A stretch of DNA of 64,000 nt, from IMG/VR virus record IMGVR_UViG_3300025407_000799, positions 33,799 to 97,798 of that record. One strand, 5' to 3'. Of this stretch, positions 15,347 to 28,900 are shown piece by piece. Origin of the DNA: a virus. Made by a program: the position numbers and the translations under genes. The number at the start of each line of letters is the position of its first letter. The first letter of the stretch is position 1. The notes under the pieces are model-generated. The model was not told the origin of the DNA and did not search any database. It was given only the letters and a program-made list of their open reading frames with translations.

Positions 15347-17508
15347 TATATGTTAGCTCCGGTATAGATGATGTAGTTAATAGCAAGATATGGATTCATC
15401 ACATTCACTGCTTGTCCTGTAACTGTTGCTCCAGTAGAAGAATCAACAACCGGTCCAGCAGATGGTAAACCTCGTGTTAGGCCGGTTGTACTGGCCAAAC
15501 CATGTCCAATTACTGTTGGATTGCCATCCGGTGTACTTGTAGTATCACCAACTGCATAGTATTGAATACCTTTAGGACTATTTAAGTTATGAGTATGCTG
15601 TGGAAGCTGACTTGTCGATAGTGCAACACTTGAACGTCCTGGGCCAGTTAAACTGTCTGATCCTGCTCCAAGGTTATCTGCGGTAGTTTCACTAACTCTG
15701 TTTGCCGCACTGCCTACTGTATAGACGCTAGATGATCCACCGCTTGCTGGAACTTTGATATTATTATTCATATTATCAAGTCCAAGTGGGAAACGTCCTC
15801 TTAAATCAGGTAACTTAAATGTACCAGCACCTAATAATCCTGCACTAGATCCGTTACTGTAGGTATATCCAATTAATTTATACAAATCTGTATAGATACT
15901 TTGCAATACTTCACTACCATCACATAATAAGAAACCGGCCGGAACAGCTGAAGCAGGGCCTGCAAATGGTAATATACAACCAATTGGAACCAATGGAACA
16001 TGTTTAAAAAATGTTTGTTTGGTCATTTGAGCAAGTGACTGTGTTCCTTGCTTATATACTAATAATGTGTCTGGAAAAGATGAATTAAGAGTACTAGAAT
16101 CACTTGATACTTGTTGATTTGTAATAAAATTTGTACTGATTACAGTATTAAAAGTAGCTGTACCGTCTAGACTTGCTCCATTAAATGAAACAGAATTACT
16201 TGTAACATCGCCTGTTAATTTAAAAATAGTAGGATTAGCTAGTTGTGTCGCACTACCGTCAACGGCACCAGTTACATATCCTGCAAATGTTCCACTAAAA
16301 TTTCCTACAAAATTTTGAGCGTAGATATTTCTAAATTTTAATGTACTACTACCAATATCATATACTTGTGTGGCCGTTGGAAGTAGTGCTGATCCAGAAG
16401 TTGGAGTACCATTTGAATTCCAATTAATATATAATTGACCGCCAATATAAGTATCGTCGTTTAAATTACTTACACCTGTTACTGTCGACGATCCTGTAAT
16501 TGTTTGATTGCCACCAATGTCAATATTTCCACTAACTTTTACATTACCTATTACATCTAACGCGGCAGATGCAGAAGGACTTGGATTGTTTATACCCACT
16601 TGTCCGTTAGCATTTACTTGAATAACTGTATTTGTAGTATTTGTAGAATCAGTTAAAACAAAAGATATGTTATTATTAGGGTTACTAGAAACTAACTGTG
16701 TCGATACACCAGTTGTTTTGATTTGAAAACTCAAATCACTACCAAGTTTTATACCATCGTTAACTTGAATATTTAAAGGACTGTTACTGGTACTAGCAAC
16801 ATCTCCTCTTAAAAAATTTGTTGAAGCAATTACTTTATTATTAACAAGCAATCCGTTTGCCGATTGTGCTGTTCCCCATAGACCTGCACTAGCACCTAAT
16901 GCAGGATCTGTACCGTCGCTGAATAAATTTACACCTTTCTTTATAGATGCAAAACCATTTAAACTTGTTTTAGGAATAAAACTATCTTGGCTTACTATTG
17001 CAACTCTACTACCAGATGCATAAAATGTAACAACAAAATGAGGTTGATTACCAGTGTCAATAATTTCTTCTGCAACCGGACCTGTTGAAGATCCTGAACT
17101 AAATTGCGGACCTACCAAAATCCAACTTGATCCAGAATATACATATAACTGACTAGTAGCGGTGTTAACCCAAATATCTCCGCTAACTGGACTTAAAATA
17201 TCTGAACTACTACTGGCTTTTTTAATTGCACCTGCTGGATTCCATGTCCCGCCATCATATACTTTTAAAAGACTATTGGCATTATCATACCATAGTTGTC
17301 CTTGTACAGGATTTGAAGGAGGTGTTGGATTGGCAAAATTTTCTAATATATGTAAAAAATCTGTTGCAATTAGTTGACCATAACCGCTATTATAGTTTTT
17401 ACCTACAAATGTTATACTGGTACTGGTAGAATCAATTTTTTGATCTTCTACAGTAATAGGAGGCTTATTTGGATTGTTTAACTCAGTATATTGAATTTTA
17501 TAAGACAT
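15346..17508 (-). CDS. short tail fibre-like protein with phage collar domain
   Basis: This 720-residue protein starts with the shared adaptor (TSITFVGKNYNSGYGQ; LHILENFANPTPPSNPVQGQ). Residues ~505-620 form a Phage Tail Collar domain: PIGCILPFAGPASAVPAGFL, LCDGSEV, then GTFKLPDLRGRFPLG. A histidine-rich LPQHTHN and the terminal NVMNPYLAINYIIYTG match the T4 gp12 / microcystin-dependent-protein type ending, where HxH motifs can bind metal inside a trimer. A role as a gp12-like receptor-binding short fibre is likely by domain. Only a few bases separate it from the upstream 202-residue gene. Confidence 0.8.
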   Translation of the reverse strand: MSYKIQYTELNNPNKPPITVEDQKIDSTSTSITFVGKNYNSGYGQLIATDFLHILENFANPTPPSNPVQGQLWYDNANSLLKVYDGGTWNPAGAIKKASSSSDILSPVSGDIWVNTATSQLYVYSGSSWILVGPQFSSGSSTGPVAEEIIDTGNQPHFVVTFYASGSRVAIVSQDSFIPKTSLNGFASIKKGVNLFSDGTDPALGASAGLWGTAQSANGLLVNNKVIASTNFLRGDVASTSNSPLNIQVNDGIKLGSDLSFQIKTTGVSTQLVSSNPNNNISFVLTDSTNTTNTVIQVNANGQVGINNPSPSASAALDVIGNVKVSGNIDIGGNQTITGSSTVTGVSNLNDDTYIGGQLYINWNSNGTPTSGSALLPTATQVYDIGSSTLKFRNIYAQNFVGNFSGTFAGYVTGAVDGSATQLANPTIFKLTGDVTSNSVSFNGASLDGTATFNTVISTNFITNQQVSSDSSTLNSSFPDTLLVYKQGTQSLAQMTKQTFFKHVPLVPIGCILPFAGPASAVPAGFLLCDGSEVLQSIYTDLYKLIGYTYSNGSSAGLLGAGTFKLPDLRGRFPLGLDNMNNNIKVPASGGSSSVYTVGSAANRVSETTADNLGAGSDSLTGPGRSSVALSTSQLPQHTHNLNSPKGIQYYAVGDTTSTPDGNPTVIGHGLASTTGLTRGLPSAGPVVDSSTGATVTGQAVNVMNPYLAINYIIYTGANI

Positions 17509-17511
17509 CGA

Positions 17512-18120
17512 TTATACTCCTACTAGGCCAGTTAGACTTTGAATACGTACTGTATAATCAATTTGAATCAAACGATTTAAACTTTTTAGTACCGGATGGA
17601 ATACAACGTGAGTTAATAACAAACTTTGTCCAGTACTACTATAACTTTGTAAACCTAATTCATCGAATACATAAGTGTTAACACCGTCGCTGTTTGTATC
17701 ATAAGCAGCTTGACCGCTAGGCTCTCCGTAATCTAATAAACAAGTACAAAAAATATCAGTATAATTTTGACCAGTTACGTGGCGTACTTCAGTAAAATTA
17801 CGTGTTGGATCCACATTGGTACTTGAACTAGGATCAATTACCTTGCTATAAGTTTGATTATAAAGACTAGCATTAGTTCCACTGCTATTTGGAGTTAGAT
17901 ATGTAATAATTCCTGTAGGGTCAATACTAGTTCCGCCGTTACCAAATGCAATATTATATACAAAGCCGTTTCCGCTGTTAGTCATAGCTTCAACAATAGC
18001 TATACTCATATTTTCATAATGAATAGCATTACGTTTGTTGATGTAAATTTCGTTAGAAATTGGGTCATAAATTTTAATATGACCTTCTATATGAATCCCT
18101 GTTGCGTCTTTAGTCTGCAT
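17512..18120 (-). CDS. virion-associated protein of unknown function
   Basis: This 202-residue protein begins with THIEGHIKIYD-like beta strands (HIEGHIKIYDPISNEIY) and a run of NKRNAIHYENMSIAIVEAM, followed by a glycine/serine/threonine-rich beta region. Its end (LNRLIQIDYTVRIQSLTG) is hydrophobic. Similar short proteins sit among fibre genes of T4-like marine phages. It is preceded by a late motif and GAGAG-type ribosome site, and lies 3 bases before the collar-fibre start. It could be a fibre-baseplate connector. Confidence 0.62.
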   Translation of the reverse strand: MQTKDATGIHIEGHIKIYDPISNEIYINKRNAIHYENMSIAIVEAMTNSGNGFVYNIAFGNGGTSIDPTGIITYLTPNSSGTNASLYNQTYSKVIDPSSSTNVDPTRNFTEVRHVTGQNYTDIFCTCLLDYGEPSGQAAYDTNSDGVNTYVFDELGLQSYSSTGQSLLLTHVVFHPVLKSLNRLIQIDYTVRIQSLTGLVGV

Positions 18121-18140
18121 ATCTATCTCTCTTTATCTTA

Positions 18141-18148
18141 TATTTATC
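18141..18148 (-). promoter_or_regulatory. late-promoter-like GATAAATA in the fibre cluster
   Basis: Read on the minus strand, GATAAATA matches 7 of 8 bases of the T4 late consensus. Predicted start is near 18135, giving a 15-base leader with AAAGAGAG before ATG 18120. It lies in a 59-base gap, one of the larger ones in this cluster, which favours a real function. Confidence 0.5.
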
Positions 18149-18179
18149 AACGGATATAATCTGGTAGTTTAATCCCGTT

Positions 18180-19922
18180 TTAGGCATTATTTCTTGTTTT
18201 TATGGTAACAAAGTTGTAGTCTCGAGACGAAGCTTTGTTAGTAAAGACGTAAGTTCCTGTTCCAGCTACAAATGTTACCCAATCAGTTAAGGTTGGATTC
18301 AAATTAGTTGTACCCAATAACACTGGATCAGATCCACTGCCCATTATGTAAGTGTATACATATCCGTTATCGTTATCGTTGATAATAATCATACCACTAA
18401 AACTTGTAAAAGTAACAGTATCGTTTGTATTCAAAGTTATTACACCTGCGGCACTAGCATCGATATTAACATTATTGTTTGTAGGCGGTAAAGATAGCAT
18501 ACCTCCTGATTTAAACGACCAGTTTGTTATGGCGCCATCTGCTGTAATGGCTACTTCAGTATTGTCATGCAAGTAAACTTCTGCGAAATTAGGAGATGAG
18601 GTATTAGTAAAGATATCAATTATATTAGTATCAGAAGTCATCGCCCCGTTAGCTAATTTTAAAGATCCGTCAATTCCGCTCAAACTAGTTGTAAACAAGG
18701 TGCTAGTACCGTGTTTGATATTAACACTGCCGTTTGTTGTACCAATGTCCATATTTCTAGATACATTGTTTTCACTAGATCCTCCAGAGCTAGCTAACAA
18801 CGATACGGTTGCTGTACCAGGGGAAGCAAACGATGCATCTATAGAAAACACAGATAACCCAGCTGTGTTATTGAAATTCAAAACAGAATTATAAGATCCT
18901 GAAGTAGCAGAAGTTTGTATTGAGATTGATTCTTTAACTAATACATTTTCATCAATTTCAACTGTAGAATTTCCAGTGGAAGTTATTGTACTACCAGTAA
19001 ATACAAAATTTCCAATAGAAGGAATACTAGGTGTATGCGATAGATCTCTATAGTCCCCACTAGTTGCAACTGTAGAAAGTGTTGGAGTTCCAGACAAATC
19101 ACTGTAACTACCGCTAGTTGCTACTGTTGCAAGAGACGGTTTGTTAGTTAAACTATTATAATTTCCATTGAATGCAGATGAGCTTAATTGATAAACACTT
19201 AGATCTGGCTTACCAGTTAAATCTGCATAGGCTCCGCTGAACAATGATGGCTTACCAGTTAGATCTGAATATGCACCACTAAACAATGATGGCTTACCAG
19301 TTAGATCTGAATAAGCACCGCTGAATAATGATGGCTTATTAGATAAATCGTTGTAACTACCGCTAGTTGCCACTGTAGAAAGTGATGGTTTATTTGACAA
19401 ATCATTGTAACTACCACTAGTTGCTACTGAAGCAAGTGTTGGTTTATTTAAAATTCTAGAAATTCCAGAACTAGAATTCCAGTCACTATTAACTTGTGCG
19501 GCTGGAATTGTAGGTAAATTCAATAAATCGTTATAGCTGCCACTAGTAGCCACAGCAGCAAATACAGGTTTATTCAATAGACTTTGATAACTTCCAGTAG
19601 TTGCTACAGCACTAAGTACCGGTGCACCTGTAAGTTTAGAATAAGCTAAACTAGTAATCCAAATTGGATTACTATACTGACCCGATGCTACTAGTAAATT
19701 ATCTACGGTGATAGGCGATGCTGTCCAACTTAAAGATAATCCGTCAGTAGTTAACAAACCATTTTGAAAGTTTGTTTGCGGAGGTAATGTAAGTCCGGTT
19801 AAGGAAGTTACTTTTGTATACAAGTCTGTAAAATTATCATTTATTTTGACTGAGGCAACACGCAATGTGTCGCCGGTGCCGTCATTAACTGAATTTCCAT
19901 AATTTAAAATTTGTTGTGTCAT
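18180..19922 (-). CDS. repeat-rich tail fibre-like virion protein
   Basis: This 580-residue protein starts TQQILNYGNSVNDGTGDTLR and KINDNFTDLYTKV, an N-terminal motif frequent in appendage proteins of marine T4-like phages. Residues ~100-300 consist of 14-17-residue repeats of SGSYNDLSNKPSL / SGAYSDLTGKPSL type. The C-terminal half is a serine/threonine-rich beta sequence without recognisable domain, ending FTNKASSRDYNFVTIKTRNN. The repeats probably build a fibrous shaft. It begins 5 bases from the giant gene, with AAGGA as ribosome site. Confidence 0.7.
   Translation of the reverse strand: MTQQILNYGNSVNDGTGDTLRVASVKINDNFTDLYTKVTSLTGLTLPPQTNFQNGLLTTDGLSLSWTASPITVDNLLVASGQYSNPIWITSLAYSKLTGAPVLSAVATTGSYQSLLNKPVFAAVATSGSYNDLLNLPTIPAAQVNSDWNSSSGISRILNKPTLASVATSGSYNDLSNKPSLSTVATSGSYNDLSNKPSLFSGAYSDLTGKPSLFSGAYSDLTGKPSLFSGAYADLTGKPDLSVYQLSSSAFNGNYNSLTNKPSLATVATSGSYSDLSGTPTLSTVATSGDYRDLSHTPSIPSIGNFVFTGSTITSTGNSTVEIDENVLVKESISIQTSATSGSYNSVLNFNNTAGLSVFSIDASFASPGTATVSLLASSGGSSENNVSRNMDIGTTNGSVNIKHGTSTLFTTSLSGIDGSLKLANGAMTSDTNIIDIFTNTSSPNFAEVYLHDNTEVAITADGAITNWSFKSGGMLSLPPTNNNVNIDASAAGVITLNTNDTVTFTSFSGMIIINDNDNGYVYTYIMGSGSDPVLLGTTNLNPTLTDWVTFVAGTGTYVFTNKASSRDYNFVTIKTRNNA
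19209..19334 (-). repeat. three tandem 42-base repeats in a fibre gene
   Basis: Three 42-base copies (19209-19250, 19251-19292, 19293-19334) each encode a 14-residue unit containing GAYSDLTGKPSLF. The copies differ at only a few bases, so the array arose recently. More diverged SGSYNDLSNKPSL units flank it on both sides. Confidence 0.85.
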
Positions 19923-19927
19923 TTTTT

Positions 19928-22900
19928 TTATCCTTTGTCTAATGTTACATTACCGCTGTCGAATGTTACTTTAGAACTATCTATAGTTAGTTTTCTGTTG
20001 TTGTTAAATCCAGTATACCATATACCCGGAGTGGCCTTAAGGAAAGATGCAATATTACTTACATCATTCAATATATTAACAGGATTAGCAGAATGGTCGC
20101 CGTCCCACGACTGGCCGCTCTTTCTAATTATCGTAATTTGAGTACCTTGTGTAACTACGTTTGCCAATGTTATTACTGATCCTGCTGTAGTTACATTAGA
20201 AACAACAAATTCTTTAGCAAACTTTTCATCGCCGTCTTTAATTGTACCAACTGGATCTGTATCAGAGATAGGAATTGTTGGACTGTAAGGAGCTAAAGTA
20301 GGATTGTAATGAACATAATCATATTTTTTCAATCTTCTTAAGTCATCCTGTCCGCCTACAAATACTTCAAATAATGAATTATAGTCTGTAAAAGTAGGAT
20401 CTAATGTAAATCCAAGGTCTAGATTGAATGTTGTAGTTACTCCATCTGAAATAATTGGCCTCACATCGGTAATATCACTGTACGGGATAGTAGAATCTGT
20501 ACCAATATCTTGTACACTTGTTCCTACATTACTATAAGATCTAACACCAGTTCCTAAAGTTCCCCTACGTAACTGACTTAATATATTAAGATCTTTCTTA
20601 AAATATTCGATACGTTCACCGGCAATTTCTATCACACCTGGTTTGTTAGTTGAAGGGTTTGGTGTTGTTAAAACTGTTCCATCTTTAACTACAATTTGTG
20701 TGTCATACCAATTTAGCTCTTGTGCCAATAGTGTATGTCGGTTGAGTGCCAGTCTCTTATAAACAGTTCTGTTCAACATGTCTTTAAACTGCATGTATGA
20801 AATTCCAGGTTGTGGTACATTGTTGTTAAACAATAACACTGAAATCTTATCAGTTGGGGCAGGTGGAACTGTTAATTGCACACTTTGGTGATTTGATAGC
20901 ATCTGATAATCAATTAACGGAGTTAACAAACGTCCGTTTTGAATAATCCAAGCATATTCTTCGTCAGGTACAGTATGATTTAAATTGATAATTCCACGTG
21001 TTGCATCTTGATAACGATAATAATCAACAGATCCTGGTATCGAAGATACTAATGAAGAAATATTAACTGTAGTTCTTTCAAGATCTAATATATCATGATT
21101 ATAAGATGTTAATACTTGAATTTTATGACTGCTATCATAAGAATTATTTAATGTTAAATCTCCAGTTGTAGAATCATAAGAATACTCTGCATTGGTTCTA
21201 ATACTAACAACTAATTGTTTTCCTATATTCTTATCACGTATTTTTTTACGCAACGTCACTGTAAGGCCAGTTAGGTCAACAACATATTCTTTATTCAAAG
21301 CTATTAACTTTTTATCAATATACACCCTAACATCTGAATACTGAACAGCATTTAAAGTAAACTGGTCAGCTGAAATAGTATAAGCAAGCGTATCAGATGT
21401 TATTGTAAAATAACTATTAGCAGGAGCTTCCAATACAGTATTGTCAACTATTACAATCATATTTGATTCTGCAGGTAAACCAACACCAACAGGATTATCT
21501 AATTTAAATGTATTCTGAGGTATTGCATACAACGGTAATAACTCAGTTTGCGTAACTGCAACCGTTTGAATAGCACTTGCTACGATAATATAGTTTATTA
21601 CAGATCCTGCTGCAGGAGTTACACTAAAACGCAAACCAATCATACCGCCTAACGAGTATGTATTGTCTGTTTTAAACAATATAGGATTTACTAATACACC
21701 ATTTAAATAAATTACAGATGAAACAGTATCCAGCCATTTAGCTCTGGTGATAAATTCTGATGTAATTCCATCACAAATAAAATAATCACCGTCTAAAATA
21801 TTTTGACCATTAATACCAATAGTAAAAATACTAATAATTTTATTAGCTGCAGGTGGTTGAACAAAAACAATTCTGTTCTGATTAAATGAAACATTATAAT
21901 CCACACCCGCTACTTTAATTACATTATCAACTTTTACTACAATCGCACCTGGATTGTTTAATAATTGACTGTATGCAAATGTTAATAAGCTACCATCGCC
22001 AACATAGTTGTCAATTTTAACTTTTGCTCCAGCATTGTATGTTTGATCGTATACTTTAATAGCCAATGTATCAACTACTTGTCCTGGCATTACTTCTTCT
22101 GGAGCAGGACTAGATGTTGGTGTTACTAATCCGTCACCATCAATGATAATATCATCTGCTAAAATACCAGTTGCTGTAGTATAAGCTAAATCGCCGCCAG
22201 TAATCGATGTATCATAATCTTGATCAGCAGGTGCAACTGATCCATCACTAGATGCTTGACGAATAACAAATTCATCACCAACAGTCACTGGATAACTATC
22301 AGATATTGTCACAACTGTATTTGCTGTAGAAGAATTAACCACTTGTCTAATTGTAGCAGTTGCTGTAGCGGTTTCAATACCTTGTTCAAATGTAATAGTT
22401 GGATTATTTAAATATCCACTACCTGGATTTGCTAATACAACAGAGTCCACACCATAAACTAAAGTAATTGTTGCATTTTGACCAGTGCCTCCCATTAATG
22501 ATTGGCTGGCTTCATCAACTCCACCTTCATATATTGTTGAAGACAATATTTGTAATTCATCAATTGGTCCAATTTCTGTAAAGCTGGCTGTTCTTGTTAC
22601 TTGTAAAATAACAGCACTCGAACCAGTAATAGTAGTCGAAGCGGTAGTTAATTTACGATTTAATGTCCAGAAACTGCCATTGCCAGTTCCATGACTAGAC
22701 GGATCAAGGCCTGTAATGTATGTTATATCAACGCTAGAAACTGTACCAACTACAAATGTTTGCGATAACACCGTGGTGTTTTCATAAGAAACAGAATGGT
22801 CAGTAACATCAGTAACTATATATTTTCCGTTAAATCCATTAGGAAATCCAGATACTTCTGTATACTGGCCTAATGCAAATGGTATACTAGCACGAGTTGC

Positions 22901-25900
22901 AAATGTGATAGTTGCGATTGTTCCATCGCCACGGATTCCTGTGCTGATTAATGAATCAAATTGTGCAATTCCTGATCCGGTTAAAATCATTCCTGGATAA
23001 ATTTCGCCAGAAGTTATAGTTCCTACAACTAGTGTTGAATTAACTATAGAAGAATTGATCATTGTTACATTAGCAGGACCATACTGTGGAGTTGCTACTA
23101 GTATGTCGCCAACAGTATAGCCAGTTCCGAGATTGTTTCCGTTATAAGATACATCAACAGCTTTCATTATTGGTGTTGCTGATGCTGTATAACTTGGAGC
23201 ATTGAGATCAGAATCGCTAAATGTTATTGCAGGCAACTGAGTATAACGACCCGGACTAGTAACAGTAACTGAAAATACCGGGAACGGTGTTTGCATTTTT
23301 GCCTTAGAATTTTTCTGATCCACTGTTCCAAATTTTGGATCGTCTAATCTTACAGGACTTGTTTTTCCAGTGATAACAATTTCTGCTCCAATTGCAGGAA
23401 CATAAGATAATAATACTACTGTACCGTCGTTATTTACTACCATATCGATTGTATCTTTTAGTAGTTTAGTAAACTGTATCGAATTGCCATTAACAATTGG
23501 ATAATAATTATTAATTTGTGCAGGATCCTTAAAGATTACAGAATTTAAAATTAAACTTACAGTACCAATTGTAGTTGAAGGTGCTTGCAACAAACTTGTA
23601 AAACTTACAAAATTAAATGATGCATTGGTGACTTTATAAATGCCGTTGTAAGAATTTGGAATAAATCCTGTTACAATAATAGTAGTACCAGATTCAAATG
23701 GAACATATTTTTGAGTGTCAAACGTTATTGTAACTGTGTGACCGTCACCACTAATATTGTTTGCATTTAAAGTAGTAGAAGAATCTGGTGTTCCTAATGT
23801 AATTGTATTTGTATTAGTGTCAATATTTTCAACTACCGTATCGTATGCAAATACTGATACAGCATCTGAAGTAACAACATCTCCTAAATTAATTCCATCA
23901 ACGCTATTTAAAGTAAGTTTATTACTACCAGCATAGTTATATGTAAATGTTAATACGCCTGTTGGTGTACTATCAGGAGCTTTACTCAAAGTTAATGTTT
24001 TATTAGTATAATCAACATACGTCACTGTTTGTCCGCTAGTAAAACCTGTTCCAACAACAGCCATTCCTATTAAAATTCCAGTAGCGTCGGAAACAGTAAG
24101 TGTAGTATAGTAACTTCCTACTGGGTTGTACGTAGTTGTAGGTCCTGCAGCTGTTTTTGTAACTACTGATGTTACAACTACGGTAGTAGCTAAAATATTA
24201 TACTCAAATTTAATTTGATTAGAGTTCAGTGCAGATATGGTTGTTCTATCTTCAGTACTTGCAGCATGATATACGTTTATTTCAGTACCAGGATTCAATT
24301 GATAAGGTAGTGTAAAAGATCTAAGTTGATCTGCAGTAGCTGTAACAAAATAGTCAGTATAATTACTATCAAAATTATCCCAAGTATCAGTTCCAAATGG
24401 GTTTGAATCCCAACCGTGAATACTATTAAATCCTAAACCATTAACTTGTACGCCACCATAATCAGTTCCAGTTAATAACTGTGTAAGATCTTTTCCTAGT
24501 TGGCCACTTGTTGGATTATAGTAATATTGAATGCGGTCAACAGCATTTAATAAAGATTGATTTATCTTATATGTAACAACTATAATACTCTGATTAGACG
24601 GAGGTGTTAAAAAAGTAATAACTCCAGTGTAATGTGTATAGCCGTTATATTTTGCTTTAATAACAGAAAGTTTATAATTTTCTCTAAGTGCAGGTATGCC
24701 ATTGATAGTAACTGTATTTTGACCAATACGTGTATCAGGAGCCCAAGTCAACGCCCATTGCAATCTGCTACCAGAACCAGTGAACGTTTGTGTTTTTTGT
24801 AATACTGTATTATAATACGTATAGTCAGTTCTATCAAATTTTATTCCAATTAACGAACCACGAACTACACCTTTACCAATAACAGCAATTACCCTGGCTG
24901 ATATTCCTATTGGGCCAAGTCCTCCTGAAATAGTAACTGTTGGGGTAGACAAGTATCCTGTTCCAGGATTAGTTAATACTATTCTACTTACAGCACCATT
25001 AACTATAAATGCCTGAGCTGTTGCACCAGAACCACTTTCGCTAGTTATAATAACTTGTGGAGGAGTTATATAATTAGAACCTCCGCTGATAATAACAAGA
25101 TCTGTAACAACAAATCCTAAATTATCATTCCAGAATTTCCAAGGATAAGTTTGTATAACAGAGTTATTAGAAGATACACCAGTTCCGTCAAATATAGTAT
25201 CAACTGGTACAACTTTGTTATTTGAATAAACAGGTTGTAAATCAAAATCAGTAATGGCACTTTGTCCAACTTCTAAACCTGTGTAGTTGCTAATATATTC
25301 TCTTAATTTTGTTCTGTATGGTTTAACTTCTGAAACATAATCTTCAAAGTTAGCAATATTATCAACAGGGTAGTTTACTGGTTGATCTAACTTACCTACA
25401 TTATGTGTTGCACGAACAAAACTAGTTTTAAATGCCCAATCAATATATACTTGTTCACTATGTGCATAGTGTATTGCAGCAATGAACAAGTCTAAATAGT
25501 TTTGTTTTAAATTACCAATAAAGATATTTTCTTTAATTGTATTAAGAATAATTCTTAATTCTGTACTAGCAACAACATCAAAACTTCCGCCATCAAATAT
25601 GTCGCTGTCATAACCAATATTAGTAGATTCAAAGTTGTAAAGTTTAGTACTTAATTGTATTGTACCATTCTGTATACCTACTATGTTATAACTTTGAGTC
25701 CAATCAACACTGGTCGAATTTGCATATTTTTCTAGTAACAACCAACCGCCTGCATTTACTGTACGAACTTTTACTAGTTCGCCTATTTTAGATTGAAGAG
25801 TGTTTAACTCTACAAATGTATCCACAGCATGATCTGGAGCACTATACTGACTATACCCAGTTGCATACCAATCAACATAATTCCAATAATTTCTCACATC

Positions 25901-28900
25901 ATATGCTTGTGTAAGTATACGTGACCATATCTTAGATGTAGTATCGTATGCATAGATACTCCAATTATTGTTGGCAACACTATCGCTTTTTACTAACACA
26001 CAATAAGTTCTTACTGTTAATGTTGTATTACTAATATCGTAGCCAAAGCCTCCGCTGACTACTGACACATTAGTAATTTGTCCTAGGCTATTAATTGTTG
26101 TTTTAAGTACAGCATTTTTTCCCGGACTATCGATAGTTACTGTAGGTGCAATTAAATAACCGCTACCTGCAAAAGTAATATCTATACTTGTAATTGTACC
26201 GTTAGTAATTACAGGATTTAAAATTGCTTTTCTAAATGATGTAATATTCAAATATGGTAACTCTGCATCAGTGTCAAGAGTATTATCATATAGACCTGAT
26301 ATCACTGTTGGAGGAGTATCGTAGCTTTCTAAAGCACTAATATTATAGTTTTCACTAATTTGATTTAAAATCAATGTTCTGTTTGTACGTTCTACAAACT
26401 CTTTAAGAGCTTCAATACGATTTACAAACATACTTTGACGTGGACGATTCTCTACACCATATCGTAGTTTAGGAGGCTGAGTCAAATCTGGAACACCACG
26501 TCCTGCCGAATCAACACCGCATAAACTATCAAACCATTTTTGTTCTAATGTCAACGGTAAATCCACAATAGGATCGTTACTAATTAATTTCCATTGACTA
26601 TGAATATTCTGATCTGTTTTATTTGTTAACCAATACTCTACCGCTAGTACTACATCTTTATCTTTCAAATACTGACGAGTATTAGTTAAACTAAATGAAT
26701 CCGGACCTAACAAAGACAAGTAAGAATAACTTTGTCCGCGAGGGTTAGCAATTAAACTGGCAACATCCAATGCTGTAATATTACGTCCCGGTACATGCGG
26801 AACTACTGATTTATTTTTAACCCAGAAATAATAAGTCTTAACAAATGCTTTAGTAAGATTATTATATTGCTGTCTTACGCTGTATACATTATTGCCATAT
26901 AAACTTGTACCGCTTATACCTAAAGCAAGTCCAGCAGGAGTATCTGCTTGTGCATCCCACTGAGCTGGCAATAATTTTGATTCAACCCATTCGTAAATAT
27001 CTATACTTGCACCTGGGGCTAGTTTGTTCCAACTATTATTTCTATAATTTACATCATCAAAATAAGATTCAACAAACTTGGCGGTACTTAAATTCCACCA
27101 TAACTGACCAATTTGATTCTTTGACCAGTAACTTGAGTTATCTGCATTAACATTAACAGATCCTGGATTATCAGAATACACCGCAGGATCATAGAAAGAT
27201 TTATATTTTATTTCTTCATCTGCAACGCCTGCAATTTTTCCTTGCAATGGATCAATAGTATCTAAGTAAGATACAAGTGTTCCAAGATTTTTATTATATA
27301 AGAATGCTTTCTTAACTCGGCTAACAATTGGAATCAAACTAGATGTCTTATCAAGAGTCCAGCTGTATTTGTCAGACGGTTTAACGTAACTATAAACTTG
27401 TCCAGATTGAATATGTGTCTGGTCAGTTGCATAAGGTGCACCGACTACTACCGTATTATCGCCTGCAGAGAATCCAATTCCATATCCATCAGAACTTGTG
27501 TCTGCACTTTGCAAACTTTCACTAAACACCCACTTGTCTCCATACATATCATATATGTCAACTCGTCCACTACCTATTTGTGTTTGGACAAATAGTGTAG
27601 AATTTTTATCATAGGTGCTAGGTGTAGTTGCCTGAGAAGTTGTATCGCTAAGATATGGATTATCTTGATTATTTTCTAATGTTTTAGCATAAGAATCAAA
27701 CGTTGTTGTTATAGAAGCATTGCCACTTTGACTATAAACAGCAATAGTTTTGCCTCCATTCATAAACGCAACCTTGTTTCCAAAGTGTCCTTGAATTTCT
27801 GAATAATGATCTACTAGTGTTTGATATGGAGTTGGGCCATATTCAGCTCCGTTAAATTTATAAACATTAACAGTTCCATTTTGTGTACCATCTCCAACAA
27901 CAATATATACTCCGTCATCTGAAACACTTAAACTTGTTCCAAAAGAAACATCAGTACCTGAAATTGGCTGTAAAGTAATTCCATTTTTAAAGATTTGTAC
28001 AATACCATTTCCGTTGCCATCTTCTGTACTAATAGCAATGATTGAATTATCAGCACTTACTTGAATATTTCTTCCAAAATTATCCCCAACAGTAGTACCT
28101 GCAAGGAAAGAGTTATATCCCCAATCTATAGTTTTAAACGTTATTGTACCATCTGGGGTTCCAGTAGGAGGTGCGCTTAAAATTAATGTAGTTGTACTTA
28201 ATATTTGTAAAACATATTGTCCACTGATAAATCCTGTACCAGTAACTAGCATACCTGGGCTTACATTATATAAAGGAATTGGATTAGTAGATGATACAAC
28301 TAATGTAACTCCCGAACTTCCTACAGGATTATATGTTGCAGATACAGATTTTTGTACACCATAAGATAATTTATAAACTCTTCCGACATTATTTGTTAAT
28401 CCATCGTATGAGCTTCCGCCTAATGCTCCAACATATAAAGAATCTTGTCCAAAAACTAAAGTTGCACCAAAGTTTTCATTATCAACAGGATCTTCACTTA
28501 TGATTGTATCGACAATAGAGTAAAAATTATCATTATTCTTTTTATATAAAGTAACAATACCTTGACCCACTGTTGTCGAATCATAGGCTTTTATTTGTTC
28601 AATAGCAACACCAGTTCCGTTAAAGACAAAACCAGTTCCAGTAATTGGCGCATCTGCAATAAATGCTGTTCCAATTGCATTTGAACTAGCACCTGCTAAC
28701 AAGAAATTGCTAGTGCCTTGGAATATAATAACGTATGTTGATCCAGATTGTAGATCAGTTGCTAAAACTTTTCCGCTTTGACGAGCAACAAACGTATCAC
28801 CTACATTGTAAGTTACACCAGTAGTGTTTGCAATGTAGTTCCAATCTGTTGTTCCTAGAACACTAATTTCATAAGTATTACCAATTGAAAAATATCCTGA

